Counted from the first letter of the stretch, positions 1 to 7,110 are shown. The stretch is 19,251 nucleotides of DNA from Candidatus Parcubacteria bacterium (GCA_027424065.1 DAIBYH010000002.1:1-19251); one strand, 5' to 3'. Numbers and translations: made by a program. Notes: generated by a model from the letters alone, not told the origin.

Positions 1-373
1 GCCACTCGACGAGCACGACATTCTTCGGATCTGCAAGGATCGCATCGAATCCAAGAATGGCCGCGTCCTCCTCGCGCCGCAGACGATAGGCGTCAAAATG
101 ATAGAGAAGTGAGAATTGGTTCTGCCCCGTTGCGCCGCGGCGGACCGGGATCCGATAGCGCCGCATGATCACGAACGTCGGACTGATCGGACGACGGCGT
201 ACGCCGAACCCGCGGAACAGCCCCTGCACAAAGGTCGTTTTCCCGGCACCAAGATCACCGCGCAGCGCGAGCACGCGCGCGGCGGCGATCGGCGGCGCGG
301 CACGCAGCGCCGCTGCGACCTCACGCCCGATCTCCCTGGTTTCCTCCGGAGAAAAGCTGTGCACGTTTTTCAT
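1..373 (-). CDS. tsaE: TsaE, tRNA t6A biosynthesis ATPase (partial, C-terminus outside window)
   Basis: P-loop ATPase that works with TsaB and TsaD to make N6-threonylcarbamoyladenosine at position 37 of ANN-decoding tRNAs in the cytoplasm. The 124 visible residues contain the Walker A motif GDLGAGKTT at 39-47, then SPTF at about 64-67, HFDAYRL at 92-98 and a terminal VEW, all in the order seen in TsaE. The C-terminal 20-40 residues lie off the left edge. I chose ATG 373 because the protein then begins [12 protein letters not shown], matching the family's N-terminus. This start lies inside the 3' end of the upstream lamin-tail gene in another frame, giving a 53-base overlap, so translational coupling is likely. 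The function call rests on family motifs and is firm. Confidence 0.9.
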   Translation of the reverse strand, partial: MKNVHSFSPEETREIGREVAAALRAAPPIAAARVLALRGDLGAGKTTFVQGLFRGFGVRRRPISPTFVIMRRYRIPVRRGATGQNQFSLLYHFDAYRLRREEDAAILGFDAILADPKNVVLVEW

Positions 374-911
374 CTTTGGTAATAGCGTACCATAAAGCAA
401 CGGCAAAAATAACTCCGGCGCAGAGCGACATACCGGAGATCGCAACGGCATCCGGCCCGGAAGCGCCGAGCGGAACGCCGAACGGATACGGCTGATCGGA
501 AATGCCCATCGCGGGAACCGGATCGTTTTTCCTCCCGGGCGTCGGAATGCCCCAGACGAAATTCTGAACGCCGCGCCGCAGGTTTCCGGCCGCTGTTCCG
601 GGAACGCGATTCAAGCTCTCCCCCTCCGGTGCGCTGCCCGCAAAAAACGAAAAGTCCGCTACTGCGCCGGAAGGCGCGTACAGGAAAAGCTCCCCATCGG
701 TATTTTTAAGGGCGAGCTTCGTGATCCGCCGAGGCAGGACAAGCAATCCGCCGGCCGTCATTCTGCCCGAAAGCCGGAAGCGCTTTCCGGTGCCGGTCCC
801 GATCGCCCACCCGGCAAGCGCAAGCGGGCCGCCGTCATTCCGAAGTTCGATAAATTCACCTGCCGCATCGGAACCGGCGGGATTCGGCAGCCATTCATTA
901 ATGAACAGCAT
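321..911 (-). CDS. Lamin-tail-domain (LTD) protein with C-terminal membrane segment
   Basis: A 196-residue protein. Residues 1-122 read as an LTD fold: it opens with [14 protein letters not shown], has EFIEL at 19-23 and GWAIG near 34-38, and closes with [10 protein letters not shown], the usual LTD ending. A hydrophobic helix lies at about 156-177 ([20 protein letters not shown]), followed by a basic tail. LTDs are common in exported or surface proteins of CPR bacteria. Here the ORF begins on the first beta strand with no signal peptide, and an in-frame TAA lies about 26 bases upstream, so no longer start exists in this frame. Its last 53 bases overlap tsaE. A weak -10-like TACGAT lies 6 bases before ATG. 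Ligand unknown; domain call good, cellular location uncertain. Confidence 0.75.
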   Translation of the reverse strand: MLFINEWLPNPAGSDAAGEFIELRNDGGPLALAGWAIGTGTGKRFRLSGRMTAGGLLVLPRRITKLALKNTDGELFLYAPSGAVADFSFFAGSAPEGESLNRVPGTAAGNLRRGVQNFVWGIPTPGRKNDPVPAMGISDQPYPFGVPLGASGPDAVAISGMSLCAGVIFAVALWYAITKDEKRAQLFSGGNQGDRA

Positions 912-984
912 ACCGCCATCGTACCCCGGAAGATATTAAATATTCCTAAAAATCCAAAAGATCTCCGCGGAACCTGTCCCGCAA

Positions 985-2343
985 CTATTCCATCCGCGTT
1001 GCGGAATAGCTTCTCAGCGACGCAGCGATCCTTTCGATGACCTGATTCTCCAGATCCTGAAGCGCCGGATCAGGAGCGGTGGAATACCGCAGGTCCATCA
1101 AAAGGGTCGTTGTCCCGGCCTGCAGCACGAGAATGCGATACGCCGCCGGAACACCGACCATCTCGGAATAAGCGGGATAGCCCGCAAAGGTTGTCGTGCT
1201 CTCAATAACGGATCCGCCGGAGCCTAAGCGTTCCGCCATGGTCCGTACGCGCGCAAGAATATCCGTAAAACTGCCCGCTCCGGGAACAACGATCAGGTAG
1301 GGCGTGAGGGATTCCGATGATTTTACGATCGCCTCGCCCGCAATGAATGAATCGATCTCGTAATGGGGAGGAAGAACGACGGAGAACGAACCGAGCGTTC
1401 CGGTAGGGGCGGCAAGCGGCGTTCCCGGCCGCTGCCAAAGCCCCTGATCGCTCAAGTCCGCGCTCAATTCCGCCGTCAGCTGCTGCGTCGAAACCGAAGA
1501 CGAAGACGAACGAAGGATGCGCCACACCACGCTTCCCTGCGGACCGGACAAGAAGATCCTGAACACCAGAAATGCGATAATGGCAGGGATCGCAAAGAAG
1601 CCGACGACACCCAGAATGATGCTCGCGATCAGAAAACCGCGGCGGCCCGGAGCGGCGGCGGATGCAAGCTCCGGCTTTATGCCGGCAAGATCACGATAGA
1701 GAAGATGAATGAAGACAAGCACGAACGGCAGCGCGAGGGCTTCAAATAAAAGCGGCACGATGCCTCCGGCTTCGGCGAAGAGCGGAGATGCCAATCCGGA
1801 AAAAACGCCGCCGGCGATCCCGACGATCACCACGGAGAGCGCGTATCTTCCAAAGATCGCCCATCCGTAACCCCGCGCATATTCCCGGCTTTGCGCAAGC
1901 GCCGACATGCCGCGCCGATCTTCAATGATAACGATATAGGTCCCGAAAAGCAGCCAGGTACCAATGATAAGCCCCGGGACGATCAGCATGACGATGCCGC
2001 CAAGCACTGCCGCATAGGTCAGCAACCCGACCCAGAAAAGCGGAAAAACGATCCGCAGACCGTCGCGCCATGCCGCCCGTGGCGGCACATCCTTCGCGAT
2101 CATCGTCATCGCGATCGCAATCGAGAGGATCATGCCGATCGCACCAACGGCAAAAAGAAGGATGCCTACCAAAAAGAAGCCTCGCGTCACGAGATACTGT
2201 CCGATGCCCATGATCACAAACGGAACGATCACAACGCCGACCAATGCCCGGAACCGTTTTCCGTAATCCTCCCATGCTTTCCGGAAAAGATCGCTTATCG
2301 AGATCAGCCGCCGCGCCTCCCCCGTTGATGCCGCTTGTTCCAT
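985..2343 (-). CDS. Polytopic membrane protein with C-terminal extracytoplasmic domain
   Basis: 452 residues, function not recognised. After a short cytoplasmic N-terminus (SDLFRKAWEDYGKRF) come about six hydrophobic segments between residues 33 and 225, ending in an LLYRDL motif. A further helix lies at about 236-268 (FLIASIILGVVGFFAIPAII and onward). The N-terminal part resembles the glycerophosphodiester-phosphodiesterase membrane-domain/YckC-like style of protein seen in CPR genomes. The last ~180 residues are soluble, with a Ser-rich linker (RSSSSSVS) followed by alternating strands such as FSVVLPPHYEI and TTTFAGYPAYSEM; this resembles a PsbP/DUF1795-type fold, a loose resemblance only. 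It starts 24 bases after the ruvB stop but has its own TATAAT 9 bases before ATG, overlapping the ruvB end. No catalytic motif was seen. Confidence 0.8.
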   Translation of the reverse strand: MEQAASTGEARRLISISDLFRKAWEDYGKRFRALVGVVIVPFVIMGIGQYLVTRGFFLVGILLFAVGAIGMILSIAIAMTMIAKDVPPRAAWRDGLRIVFPLFWVGLLTYAAVLGGIVMLIVPGLIIGTWLLFGTYIVIIEDRRGMSALAQSREYARGYGWAIFGRYALSVVIVGIAGGVFSGLASPLFAEAGGIVPLLFEALALPFVLVFIHLLYRDLAGIKPELASAAAPGRRGFLIASIILGVVGFFAIPAIIAFLVFRIFLSGPQGSVVWRILRSSSSSVSTQQLTAELSADLSDQGLWQRPGTPLAAPTGTLGSFSVVLPPHYEIDSFIAGEAIVKSSESLTPYLIVVPGAGSFTDILARVRTMAERLGSGGSVIESTTTFAGYPAYSEMVGVPAAYRILVLQAGTTTLLMDLRYSTAPDPALQDLENQVIERIAASLRSYSATRME

Positions 2344-2352
2344 ATTCTCTTT

Positions 2353-2358
2353 ATTATA
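2353..2358 (-). promoter_or_regulatory. -10 box for the 985-2343 membrane protein gene, near-leaderless
   Basis: A perfect TATAAT on the minus strand ends 9 bases before the ATG at 2343. Transcription starting 6-8 bases after it would leave a leader of only 1-3 bases. No good -35 is visible at 17 bases. The spacer between ruvB and this gene has no Shine-Dalgarno sequence. Confidence 0.5.
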
Positions 2359-2367
2359 GCGCGGATC

Positions 2368-3369
2368 CTAGAGCAATTCGTCCTTCCCCTTGATCTTCAA
2401 GTGTCGATACGCCGCCGGGAGCGCGATGCGGCCGGAGGGCGACCGCTGAAGAAAACCGAGCATCATGAGATAGGGTTCATAGATATCCTCAATGGCGCCT
2501 CGATCTTCGGAGAGCGCAGCGGCAAGGGTGTTGATCCCGACCGGCCCGCCGTTGAACTTTTCAATGATCGTAAGCAGGAGCTTCCGATCCTGCGGCTCCA
2601 GACCCGCTTCGTCCACCTCGAGCATTTCAAGCGTGCTCCTTACCGCTGCTTCGTCGATGACGCCCTGGCCATGCACTTCGGCAAAATCCCGCGCCCTGCG
2701 CAAGAGCCGATTTGCGATGCGCGGCGTACCACGCGATGCGCTCGAAAGAAGGCCGATGGCATCGGACGACACCTCCACGTTCAGGATCTTCGCCGATCGG
2801 CGGATGATCTTCGTGATGTCGTCAGCATCGTAGAAGTTGAGCCGGAGCGTCGCGCCGAAGCGCGACCGGAGCGGCTGCGATAAAAGATTTTCCCGTGTCG
2901 TCGCGGCGATCAGCGTGAAAGGCGGAAGATCCAGGCTCAGCGTGCGGGCTGACGGTCCCTTGCCTACGACAAGATGAAGCTTGCGCGCCTCCATGGCGGG
3001 ATAGAGCACTTCCTCGATCATGGGATTGATGCGATGGGCCTCGTCAATAAAGAGTACCTCGCCGGGCGTCAGATTCGTAAGAACCGCCGCAAGATCGCCC
3101 GATTTCTCGAGTGCCGGCCCCGATGTCGTCTTAATGAGGCCGCCGAGCTCGCGCGCCACGAGATATGCGAGCGTGGTCTTGCCGAGCCCCGCAGGACCCG
3201 AGAAGAGAAGATGGTCGGATGCCTCCTTCCTTTTCTTCGCCGCCGCAAGAATGACCTTCAGGCTGTTCTTGATCTTCTCCTGGCCGACATAATCATCCCA
3301 ATGCTCCGGCCGGAGCGTAAGATCAATGGCACGGTCCTCGCTGTTCGGATTCGGGTTTGTTTTCGGCAT
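2368..3369 (-). CDS. ruvB: RuvB, Holliday junction branch migration ATPase
   Basis: AAA+ motor that assembles as hexameric rings on RuvA-bound Holliday junctions and drives branch migration. 333 residues, normal for the family. Visible motifs: LRPEHWDDYVGQ at 19-30 (family LRP..l..yiGQ), Walker A GPAGLGKTT at 58-66, Walker B LFIDEAH at 106-112, sensor AATTR at 155-159 with PLRSRFG at 166-172 carrying the arginine finger region, then the winged-helix domain with GGPVGINTLAAALSED. It is separated by about 9.5 kb from ruvA in this window, whereas ruvA and ruvB are adjacent in many bacteria; ruvC is not present here. Translation starts at ATG without a Shine-Dalgarno sequence. Identification is secure. 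Confidence 0.97.
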   Translation of the reverse strand: MPKTNPNPNSEDRAIDLTLRPEHWDDYVGQEKIKNSLKVILAAAKKRKEASDHLLFSGPAGLGKTTLAYLVARELGGLIKTTSGPALEKSGDLAAVLTNLTPGEVLFIDEAHRINPMIEEVLYPAMEARKLHLVVGKGPSARTLSLDLPPFTLIAATTRENLLSQPLRSRFGATLRLNFYDADDITKIIRRSAKILNVEVSSDAIGLLSSASRGTPRIANRLLRRARDFAEVHGQGVIDEAAVRSTLEMLEVDEAGLEPQDRKLLLTIIEKFNGGPVGINTLAAALSEDRGAIEDIYEPYLMMLGFLQRSPSGRIALPAAYRHLKIKGKDELL

Positions 3370-3485
3370 CGGCGTAACTTATTGTTCTTTATTCCGTTTT
3401 CTTTTCTGCGATGGCCGGATGGCGTTGCTCTTTTTTTTGAATTATGCCCTCCGAAAGGCCCGAAATCCAGGCATTTCAGGGGTAC

Positions 3486-3514
3486 TTGACAACATATTGG
3501 CCATATGCTAACAT
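3486..3514 (+). promoter_or_regulatory. Strong sigma70-type promoter with extended -10
   Basis: Consensus TTGACA at 3486-3491, a 17-base spacer, then TAACAT at 3509-3514 preceded by TGC, which makes an extended -10. This is the best -35 in the window. It faces away from ruvB and points into the structured region at 3521-3740, where no protein gene follows. Confidence 0.75.
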
Positions 3515-3629
3515 AGCTCCTGTAAAGATGGTTTAGTCAAGGTAGCTGTTTCACATCTGGGGGTGAGAATTATCTCTAATCCCAGGACGGATCGGTTTCG
3601 GCTGGTCCCATCCTTTGAGTAATTCTAAC

Positions 3630-3660
3630 CTCTTTCATCTTTTGATGAAAGAGTTTTCAT
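3630..3660 (+). terminator. Perfect 10-bp hairpin with pyrimidine-rich tail
   Basis: CTCTTTCATC (3630-3639), loop TTTT, GATGAAAGAG (3644-3653), then TTTTCATCC and further pyrimidines. The stem is AT-rich, so this may be either a terminator or a domain of the RNA candidate. Confidence 0.5.
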
Positions 3661-3713
3661 CCTTTCCTTTTTGCGAGGGACTTTGCCCCCAGGTTTGAAC
3701 CAGATACCGTACC

Positions 3714-3740
3714 AAAAAATCCCGCTCTGCGGGATTTTTT
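3714..3740 (+). terminator. Strong intrinsic terminator (symmetrical)
   Basis: AAAAAATCCCGC, loop TCT, GCGGGATTTTTT. Arms are fully complementary and a T6 run ends it on the plus strand; the A6 start makes it usable on the minus strand too. It most likely ends the RNA that begins near 3521. Confidence 0.85.
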
Positions 3741-3803
3741 GTTTCTGCCGAGATCGGATCTCAATACGCCGATTCCCATCTGTCATTCCGAGCGCCCGTC
3801 CCC

Positions 3804-3875
3804 GTCATCCTGAGCGAAGCGAAGGATCTTTTCTTTGCCAGCAAAAAAAAGATGTCTCGCTTTGCTCGACATGAC
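3804..3875. repeat. Long imperfect hairpin of the GTCATyCYGAGCGAAGCGA family
   Basis: The left arm starts GTCATCCTGAGCGAAGCGAA at 3804; the right arm is its imperfect inverse ending in GACATGAC at 3875. The arms are about 35 bases each, roughly 28 positions pair, and only 2 bases separate them. A partial extra copy (TGTCATTCCGAGCG) lies at 3781-3794. A related copy is at 7383-7406. Such GAGCGAAGCGA hairpins are dispersed intergenic repeats in many bacterial genomes. It lies just 3' of the transketolase gene. Confidence 0.75.
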
Positions 3876-3895
3876 GGAGCAAGGCCGACCCCCCC

Positions 3896-4756
3896 CTATT
3901 CGTGCTCGCTCCTGATCCTCCCCTGCAGCGTGCGGAGTTCGTGGAGCGCCTGCTTCACCTCTTCCGGTTTGAACGTTTTCGAATGCCAAAGATAATTGTT
4001 CTCCATGAAGTCCACTCCCTTGCCCGGGATCGTGTGCGCAATGACCACGGTCGGCATTTCATGGACCGCGCGCGCCTCGTTCACCGCAGCGATGATCTCC
4101 TCAAAATTGTGCCCGTCGATCTCAAGCACGTGCCAATTGAACGATTCATATTTTTTCCGCAACGGCTCAAGCGGCATGACGTCTTCCGTGAAGCCATCGA
4201 TCTGAATATTGTTCCTGTCGATGATCACGGTCAGATTGGAAAGTCGGTTCTTGCCCGCGAACATAACGGCCTCCCAGGTGTTGCCCTCCTGGTGTTCGCC
4301 GTCGGATGTCAGGCAGTAAACCTGATATTTTTTATGATCAAGCCTCGCTGCAAGTGCAAAGCCGACCGCCTGGGAGATCCCGGATCCCAAGGGGCCCGAG
4401 GTCGTTTCGATGCCCGGCAGAGCGCCGCGATGCGGATGCCCTTGCAGGCGCGTTCCGATCCGGCGAAGCGTCCTCAGTTCTTCCACGGGAAAATATCCGG
4501 CATGTGCGAGCGCGGCATATTGCACCGGGACTATGTGCCCGTTCGAGAGCACGAGCCGATCGCGCTCCGGCCAATCGGGATGCTTCGGATCGTGCCGCAA
4601 AATATGGAAATACATCGCCGCAAAGATATCCGCCATGCCGAGCGGACCTGCGATGTGCCCGGAACCCGCATGCGAAACCATCTCAATGACATCGGTTCGC
4701 AGACGATTCGCCATAAACTCGAGCTGCTTCAGTTTTTTTTCAGAAAGAGGATCCAT
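3896..4756 (-). CDS. Transketolase, N-terminal (TPP-binding) subunit
   Basis: Thiamine-diphosphate enzyme of the non-oxidative pentose phosphate pathway that moves two-carbon ketol units between sugar phosphates; this is the pyrophosphate/metal-binding half. 286 residues, the size of split-type N-subunits. Motifs: SGHIAGPLGMADI at 32-44 (family SGHpGgslS), SNGH at 71-74, GHPHR near 106-110, SGPLGSG at 120-126, the metal site DGEHQEGNTWEA at 152-163, and DRNNIQIDG at 180-188. HPG is changed to HIAG. I chose ATG 4756; a longer frame to 4819 would add HLQ repeats encoded by tandem repeats and is implausible. The C-terminal partner, usually the next gene, is absent: downstream come a repeat and the RNA locus. 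Confidence 0.9.
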   Translation of the reverse strand: MDPLSEKKLKQLEFMANRLRTDVIEMVSHAGSGHIAGPLGMADIFAAMYFHILRHDPKHPDWPERDRLVLSNGHIVPVQYAALAHAGYFPVEELRTLRRIGTRLQGHPHRGALPGIETTSGPLGSGISQAVGFALAARLDHKKYQVYCLTSDGEHQEGNTWEAVMFAGKNRLSNLTVIIDRNNIQIDGFTEDVMPLEPLRKKYESFNWHVLEIDGHNFEEIIAAVNEARAVHEMPTVVIAHTIPGKGVDFMENNYLWHSKTFKPEEVKQALHELRTLQGRIRSEHE

Positions 4757-4883
4757 GGGGGATGAATGTTGTAGGTGTTGTAAATGTTGTAAGTGTTGTA
4801 GATGTTTACACAACAACAATTAGAACATTAGAACAATTACAACAACTATAACATTTATAACATCTACAACCTTATAACTTTTA
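4757..4883. repeat. AT-rich short tandem repeats arranged as a large inverted repeat
   Basis: The spacer between transketolase and rpe is made of degenerate TGTTGTA-type units. From 4768 to 4806 they run in one orientation (TGTTGTAGG, TGTTGTAAA, TGTTGTAAG, TGTTGTAGA), and from 4809 to 4879 mostly in the opposite one (ACAAC, AACATT). GTTGTAGATGTT at 4795-4806 is a perfect inverse of AACATCTACAAC at 4859-4870. The whole spacer could fold into a long AT-rich stem on either strand. Its composition is far from that of the GC-rich flanking genes. Confidence 0.8.
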
Positions 4884-5525
4884 TCAAATTTTTTTTAATT
4901 CTTCATAGGCCTGCATCGGGTCTTCGCTTCCAAAAATATAGCTCGCGGAAACAACGATGTCCGCGCCGGCGTCCTTCGCCATTCGTGCCGTTTCCGGAAC
5001 GATGCCGCCATCAACCTCAATTATAGCATGCGGGACGGCATTCCTGAGCCAGACGATCTTCTCGAGAGATAACGGGAGGAATTTCTGTCCCGCAAGCCCG
5101 GGATTCACGGCAAGCACCTGAAAAAGAGAAACCGAAGAAAGGTACGGCGTCAGATCCTCGATGGGCGTTTCGGGATTCAGCGACAGCATCACTTCGGCGC
5201 CGGCGGCCGCACACCGCTTCCCGATCTCCCTCACCGCATCATCATCAACCGTTTCCGCGTGGAGAATGAATCGCTTCGCCCCGGCCGCAAGCCAGGGAGC
5301 GATCCAAAGCTCCGGCCGCTCCACCATCAGATGAACCTCCAGAGGATGCGATATGCCGAGCTCGCGCCAGCCATCCGTATCGTTCCAGGTCCGATGGAAT
5401 GTGAACGCACCATCCGCAACGTCGACGTGGAGGAACGATCCCTCCGGAACCATGCCGCGAAGGACCTTGAGCCGTTCCTTGACGCACTCGCGATCGGAGC
5501 AATTGATGACCGGAATGACATCCAT
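4884..5525 (-). CDS. rpe: Ribulose-phosphate 3-epimerase
   Basis: TIM-barrel metalloenzyme interconverting ribulose 5-phosphate and xylulose 5-phosphate. Family residues are all present: HVDVADG at 33-39 (His33, Asp35), VHLM at 64-67 (His65), HAE at 89-91, VNPGLAGQKF at 140-149, and EVDGGI at 170-175 with catalytic Asp172, then the phosphate-binding SASYIFGSEDP. The N-terminus (DVIPVINCSDRE) is more divergent than the usual I.PSIL..D. A TTG at 5534 that overlaps the rpiB stop (TTGA) would add three residues; I preferred ATG 5525, six bases after rpiB, because it matches the family start better. No Shine-Dalgarno sequence; tight spacing suggests coupling to rpiB. 213 residues. Confidence 0.9.
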   Translation of the reverse strand: MDVIPVINCSDRECVKERLKVLRGMVPEGSFLHVDVADGAFTFHRTWNDTDGWRELGISHPLEVHLMVERPELWIAPWLAAGAKRFILHAETVDDDAVREIGKRCAAAGAEVMLSLNPETPIEDLTPYLSSVSLFQVLAVNPGLAGQKFLPLSLEKIVWLRNAVPHAIIEVDGGIVPETARMAKDAGADIVVSASYIFGSEDPMQAYEELKKI

Positions 5526-5530
5526 GACGG

Positions 5531-5989
5531 TCAATTCTTGGGTTTCTTTTCAACGTCCGCGATCTTTTTGATACGGCGGGTGTAGCGCTCATCCGGCGCA
5601 AACGGCGTCGAGAGGAACACTTTCATCATATTCAATGCTGTCGCCTCATCCACGAAATCCGCAGCGATGCAGAGCACATTCACGTCGTCATCATGACGGC
5701 CCTGATAGATATGGTCCGGGGAGAGCGGCAGCGCCGCACGGACGCCCGGAAACTTGTTTGCCGTGATATCCATGCCGAACCCGGAGCGGCAAATGAGGAT
5801 GCCGCGCGACGTTTCGGGAGCGATCGAGACCTTTTCCGCGACCGGAGCCGCGAAGTCCGGATAATCGTCGCCGTCCTGATATGCGGCAGCGCCAAGATCG
5901 TCGGGATCATAGCCGTCGTTCTTCAGTACTGCCTTTAATTTTTCCTTCAAGGCGAATCCTCCGTGGTCGGCGCCGATGTAGATGACCAT
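5531..5989 (-). CDS. rpiB: Ribose-5-phosphate isomerase B
   Basis: Interconverts ribose 5-phosphate and ribulose 5-phosphate. 152 residues, normal for RpiB/LacAB proteins. Motifs: IGADHGGFALKE at 5-16, DYPDFA at 42-47, GILICRSGFGM at 63-73 with the catalytic Cys67, ANKFPGVRAA at 77-86, and RHDDDVNVLC at 98-107 with His99. In the active-site loop the common CGTGIGM is CRSGFGM here, so the Gly-Thr pair next to the Cys is replaced by Arg-Ser; the rest of the loop is intact. It follows the gap gene on the same strand and precedes rpe, forming a pentose-phosphate cassette. The bases before ATG (CTCTCTTTCT) hold no Shine-Dalgarno motif. Confidence 0.93.
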   Translation of the reverse strand: MVIYIGADHGGFALKEKLKAVLKNDGYDPDDLGAAAYQDGDDYPDFAAPVAEKVSIAPETSRGILICRSGFGMDITANKFPGVRAALPLSPDHIYQGRHDDDVNVLCIAADFVDEATALNMMKVFLSTPFAPDERYTRRIKKIADVEKKPKN

Positions 5990-6045
5990 AGAAAGAGAGC
6001 GATTAGTAAGATAGTTATTAGCGATTAGCGATTAGTGACCAGCGA
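5990..6045. repeat. GCGATTAG tandem repeats between gap and rpiB
   Basis: The 56-base spacer is built of GCGATTAG-like units: GCGATTAG at 5999-6006, then near 6020-6034 TTAGCGATTAGCGATTAG, and diverged forms GACCAGCGATCAGC. Its composition is unlike the genes on both sides. No hairpin with a T tract is seen, so transcription from gap could continue into rpiB. Confidence 0.7.
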
Positions 6046-7086
6046 TCAGCCGTTGCCGATCAGAGCGGCAACCATTTCCACATGCTTCACAAGGGTGGAT
6101 ACATACCCGGCCTCGTTGTCGTACCACGAAAGCACGTTCACAAAATTCCCGTCGATGACCTTGATCAGGTCAAGCGGAACAATGGCGCCGTACGGCTCGC
6201 CGATGATGTCCGAAGAAACGAGCTGATCATTCGTCACTTTCAAAATCCCCTGCCATCGCGGCGACGCAGCGGCATCGGATAATATCTTGGATATTTCCTC
6301 GACGGAGGTCGGGCGTTTTGCAAGTAAGGCGATACTCGAAATGGACCCCGTAATGTTCGGGACACGGAACGAAACGCCGTCGAACTTTCCCTGCAGCTCC
6401 GGAATGGCGCGCGCCACGGAGATCGCCGCACCGGTGGTTTCGGGAACGGTATTCTGCGCTCCGGCGCGGCCCTTACGGAAATCGTGGCCGCCGCGGACCG
6501 GACCGTCGACCAGCGATTGCGTTGCCGTATAGGCATGGATCGTGGAAAGCATCGCCTTCTCGATGCCGAGCGCCTCCGAAAGGATCTGGATCACCGGCGA
6601 CGCGGAATTCGTCGTGCAGGAACCATTGGAGGTGATGGAGCAGGTCTTCGCATGGTCCTCGTTCACGCCCATGAGAACCGTTTGACCGACCGCGCCATCC
6701 TCGTCTTTCGCGGGAGCCGTGATGACCACGCGCTTCGCTCCTGCCGCAAGATGGACCTTTGCTTTTTCATAGGAATCAAAGATCCCCGTGGATTCCACGG
6801 CAATATCTATCTGCATGTCCTTCCACGGCAGAAGCGTCGGATCCTTGACCTGAACAAAAGAGATCTCCTTGCCGTCCACGATCAATTTTCCATTCGCGGC
6901 ATCGGCCTTCACTTCTTTATTGTAGCGCCGATAAACCGAATCGTACTTCAAGAGATACGCCAGGTTTTCTACGTCGCCGAGATCGTTGATGGCAACGATA
7001 TCGATATCCGGCAGCTCGAATGCCGCCCGGAAGAATAACCGCCCGATCCGACCGAATCCATTGATCGCAATGCGTGTTTTTGCCAT
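6046..7086 (-). CDS. gap: Glyceraldehyde-3-phosphate dehydrogenase
   Basis: Catalyses the oxidative phosphorylation of glyceraldehyde 3-phosphate in lower glycolysis. 346 residues from ATG 7086, which gives MAKTRIAINGFGRIGR, the family's N-terminal Rossmann motif; an in-frame start at 7146 adds 20 unrelated residues encoded across the promoter. Catalytic Cys157 lies in SNGSCTTN (151-158 region), His184 in IHAYTATQ, and RAGAQNTVPETTGAA and SWYDNEAGY follow. The second Cys of the usual SCTTNC is Ser here. Small insertion-like differences occur around DEDGAVGQ. It heads the gap-rpiB-rpe-transketolase run. A TATAAT at 7116-7111 would give a leader of about 17 AU-rich bases without a Shine-Dalgarno sequence. 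Confidence 0.96.
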   Translation of the reverse strand: MAKTRIAINGFGRIGRLFFRAAFELPDIDIVAINDLGDVENLAYLLKYDSVYRRYNKEVKADAANGKLIVDGKEISFVQVKDPTLLPWKDMQIDIAVESTGIFDSYEKAKVHLAAGAKRVVITAPAKDEDGAVGQTVLMGVNEDHAKTCSITSNGSCTTNSASPVIQILSEALGIEKAMLSTIHAYTATQSLVDGPVRGGHDFRKGRAGAQNTVPETTGAAISVARAIPELQGKFDGVSFRVPNITGSISSIALLAKRPTSVEEISKILSDAAASPRWQGILKVTNDQLVSSDIIGEPYGAIVPLDLIKVIDGNFVNVLSWYDNEAGYVSTLVKHVEMVAALIGNG

Positions 7087-7110
7087 GGTTTTTATAAATA
7101 TTTTCTTTTT

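Larger units (their letters stand above)
3521..3740 (+). ncRNA. Candidate structured non-coding RNA, family unknown
   Basis: Downstream of the promoter at 3486-3514 lies a GC-balanced stretch full of potential stems. AAAGATGG (3525-3532) can pair with CCATC(C)TTT (from 3608) to close a domain. Inside it, CTGGG and CCCAG frame GAGA/TCTC, and GGATC can pair with GGTCC. A perfect 10-bp hairpin (CTCTTTCATC/GATGAAAGAG, 3630-3653, loop TTTT) is followed by a pyrimidine tract and may be a first terminator; a second, stronger terminator sits at 3714-3740. I checked by eye for hallmarks of tmRNA (tag ORF), RNase P RNA and small SRP RNA (GGAAG...AGCAG) and found none. 6S RNA cannot be excluded. No ORF with a ribosome site follows. 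Confidence 0.5.
3370..3895. other. 526-base region without a convincing protein gene
   Basis: Between divergent ruvB and the end of the transketolase gene. It contains a strong plus-strand promoter (3486-3514), a structured RNA candidate (about 3521-3740), two hairpins with U-rich tails, and a long imperfect hairpin repeat (3804-3875). A run of eight C residues lies just beyond the transketolase stop. The only open frame on the plus strand, 3671-3874, reads through the terminator and the repeat and is not credible. Confidence 0.7.

Noticed and set aside
3671..3874. 67-codon plus-strand ORF with HPERSEGS
   Set aside because: It reads through an intrinsic terminator and translates the GAGCGAAGCGA repeat, a common source of false ORFs.
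3902..4765. 287-codon plus-strand frame opposite transketolase
   Set aside because: Antisense shadow of a gene with clear TPP motifs; no family resemblance.
4757..4819. Transketolase start at 4819 adding HLQHLQHLQ
   Set aside because: The extension only translates the tandem repeats of the spacer; the family N-terminus fits ATG 4756.
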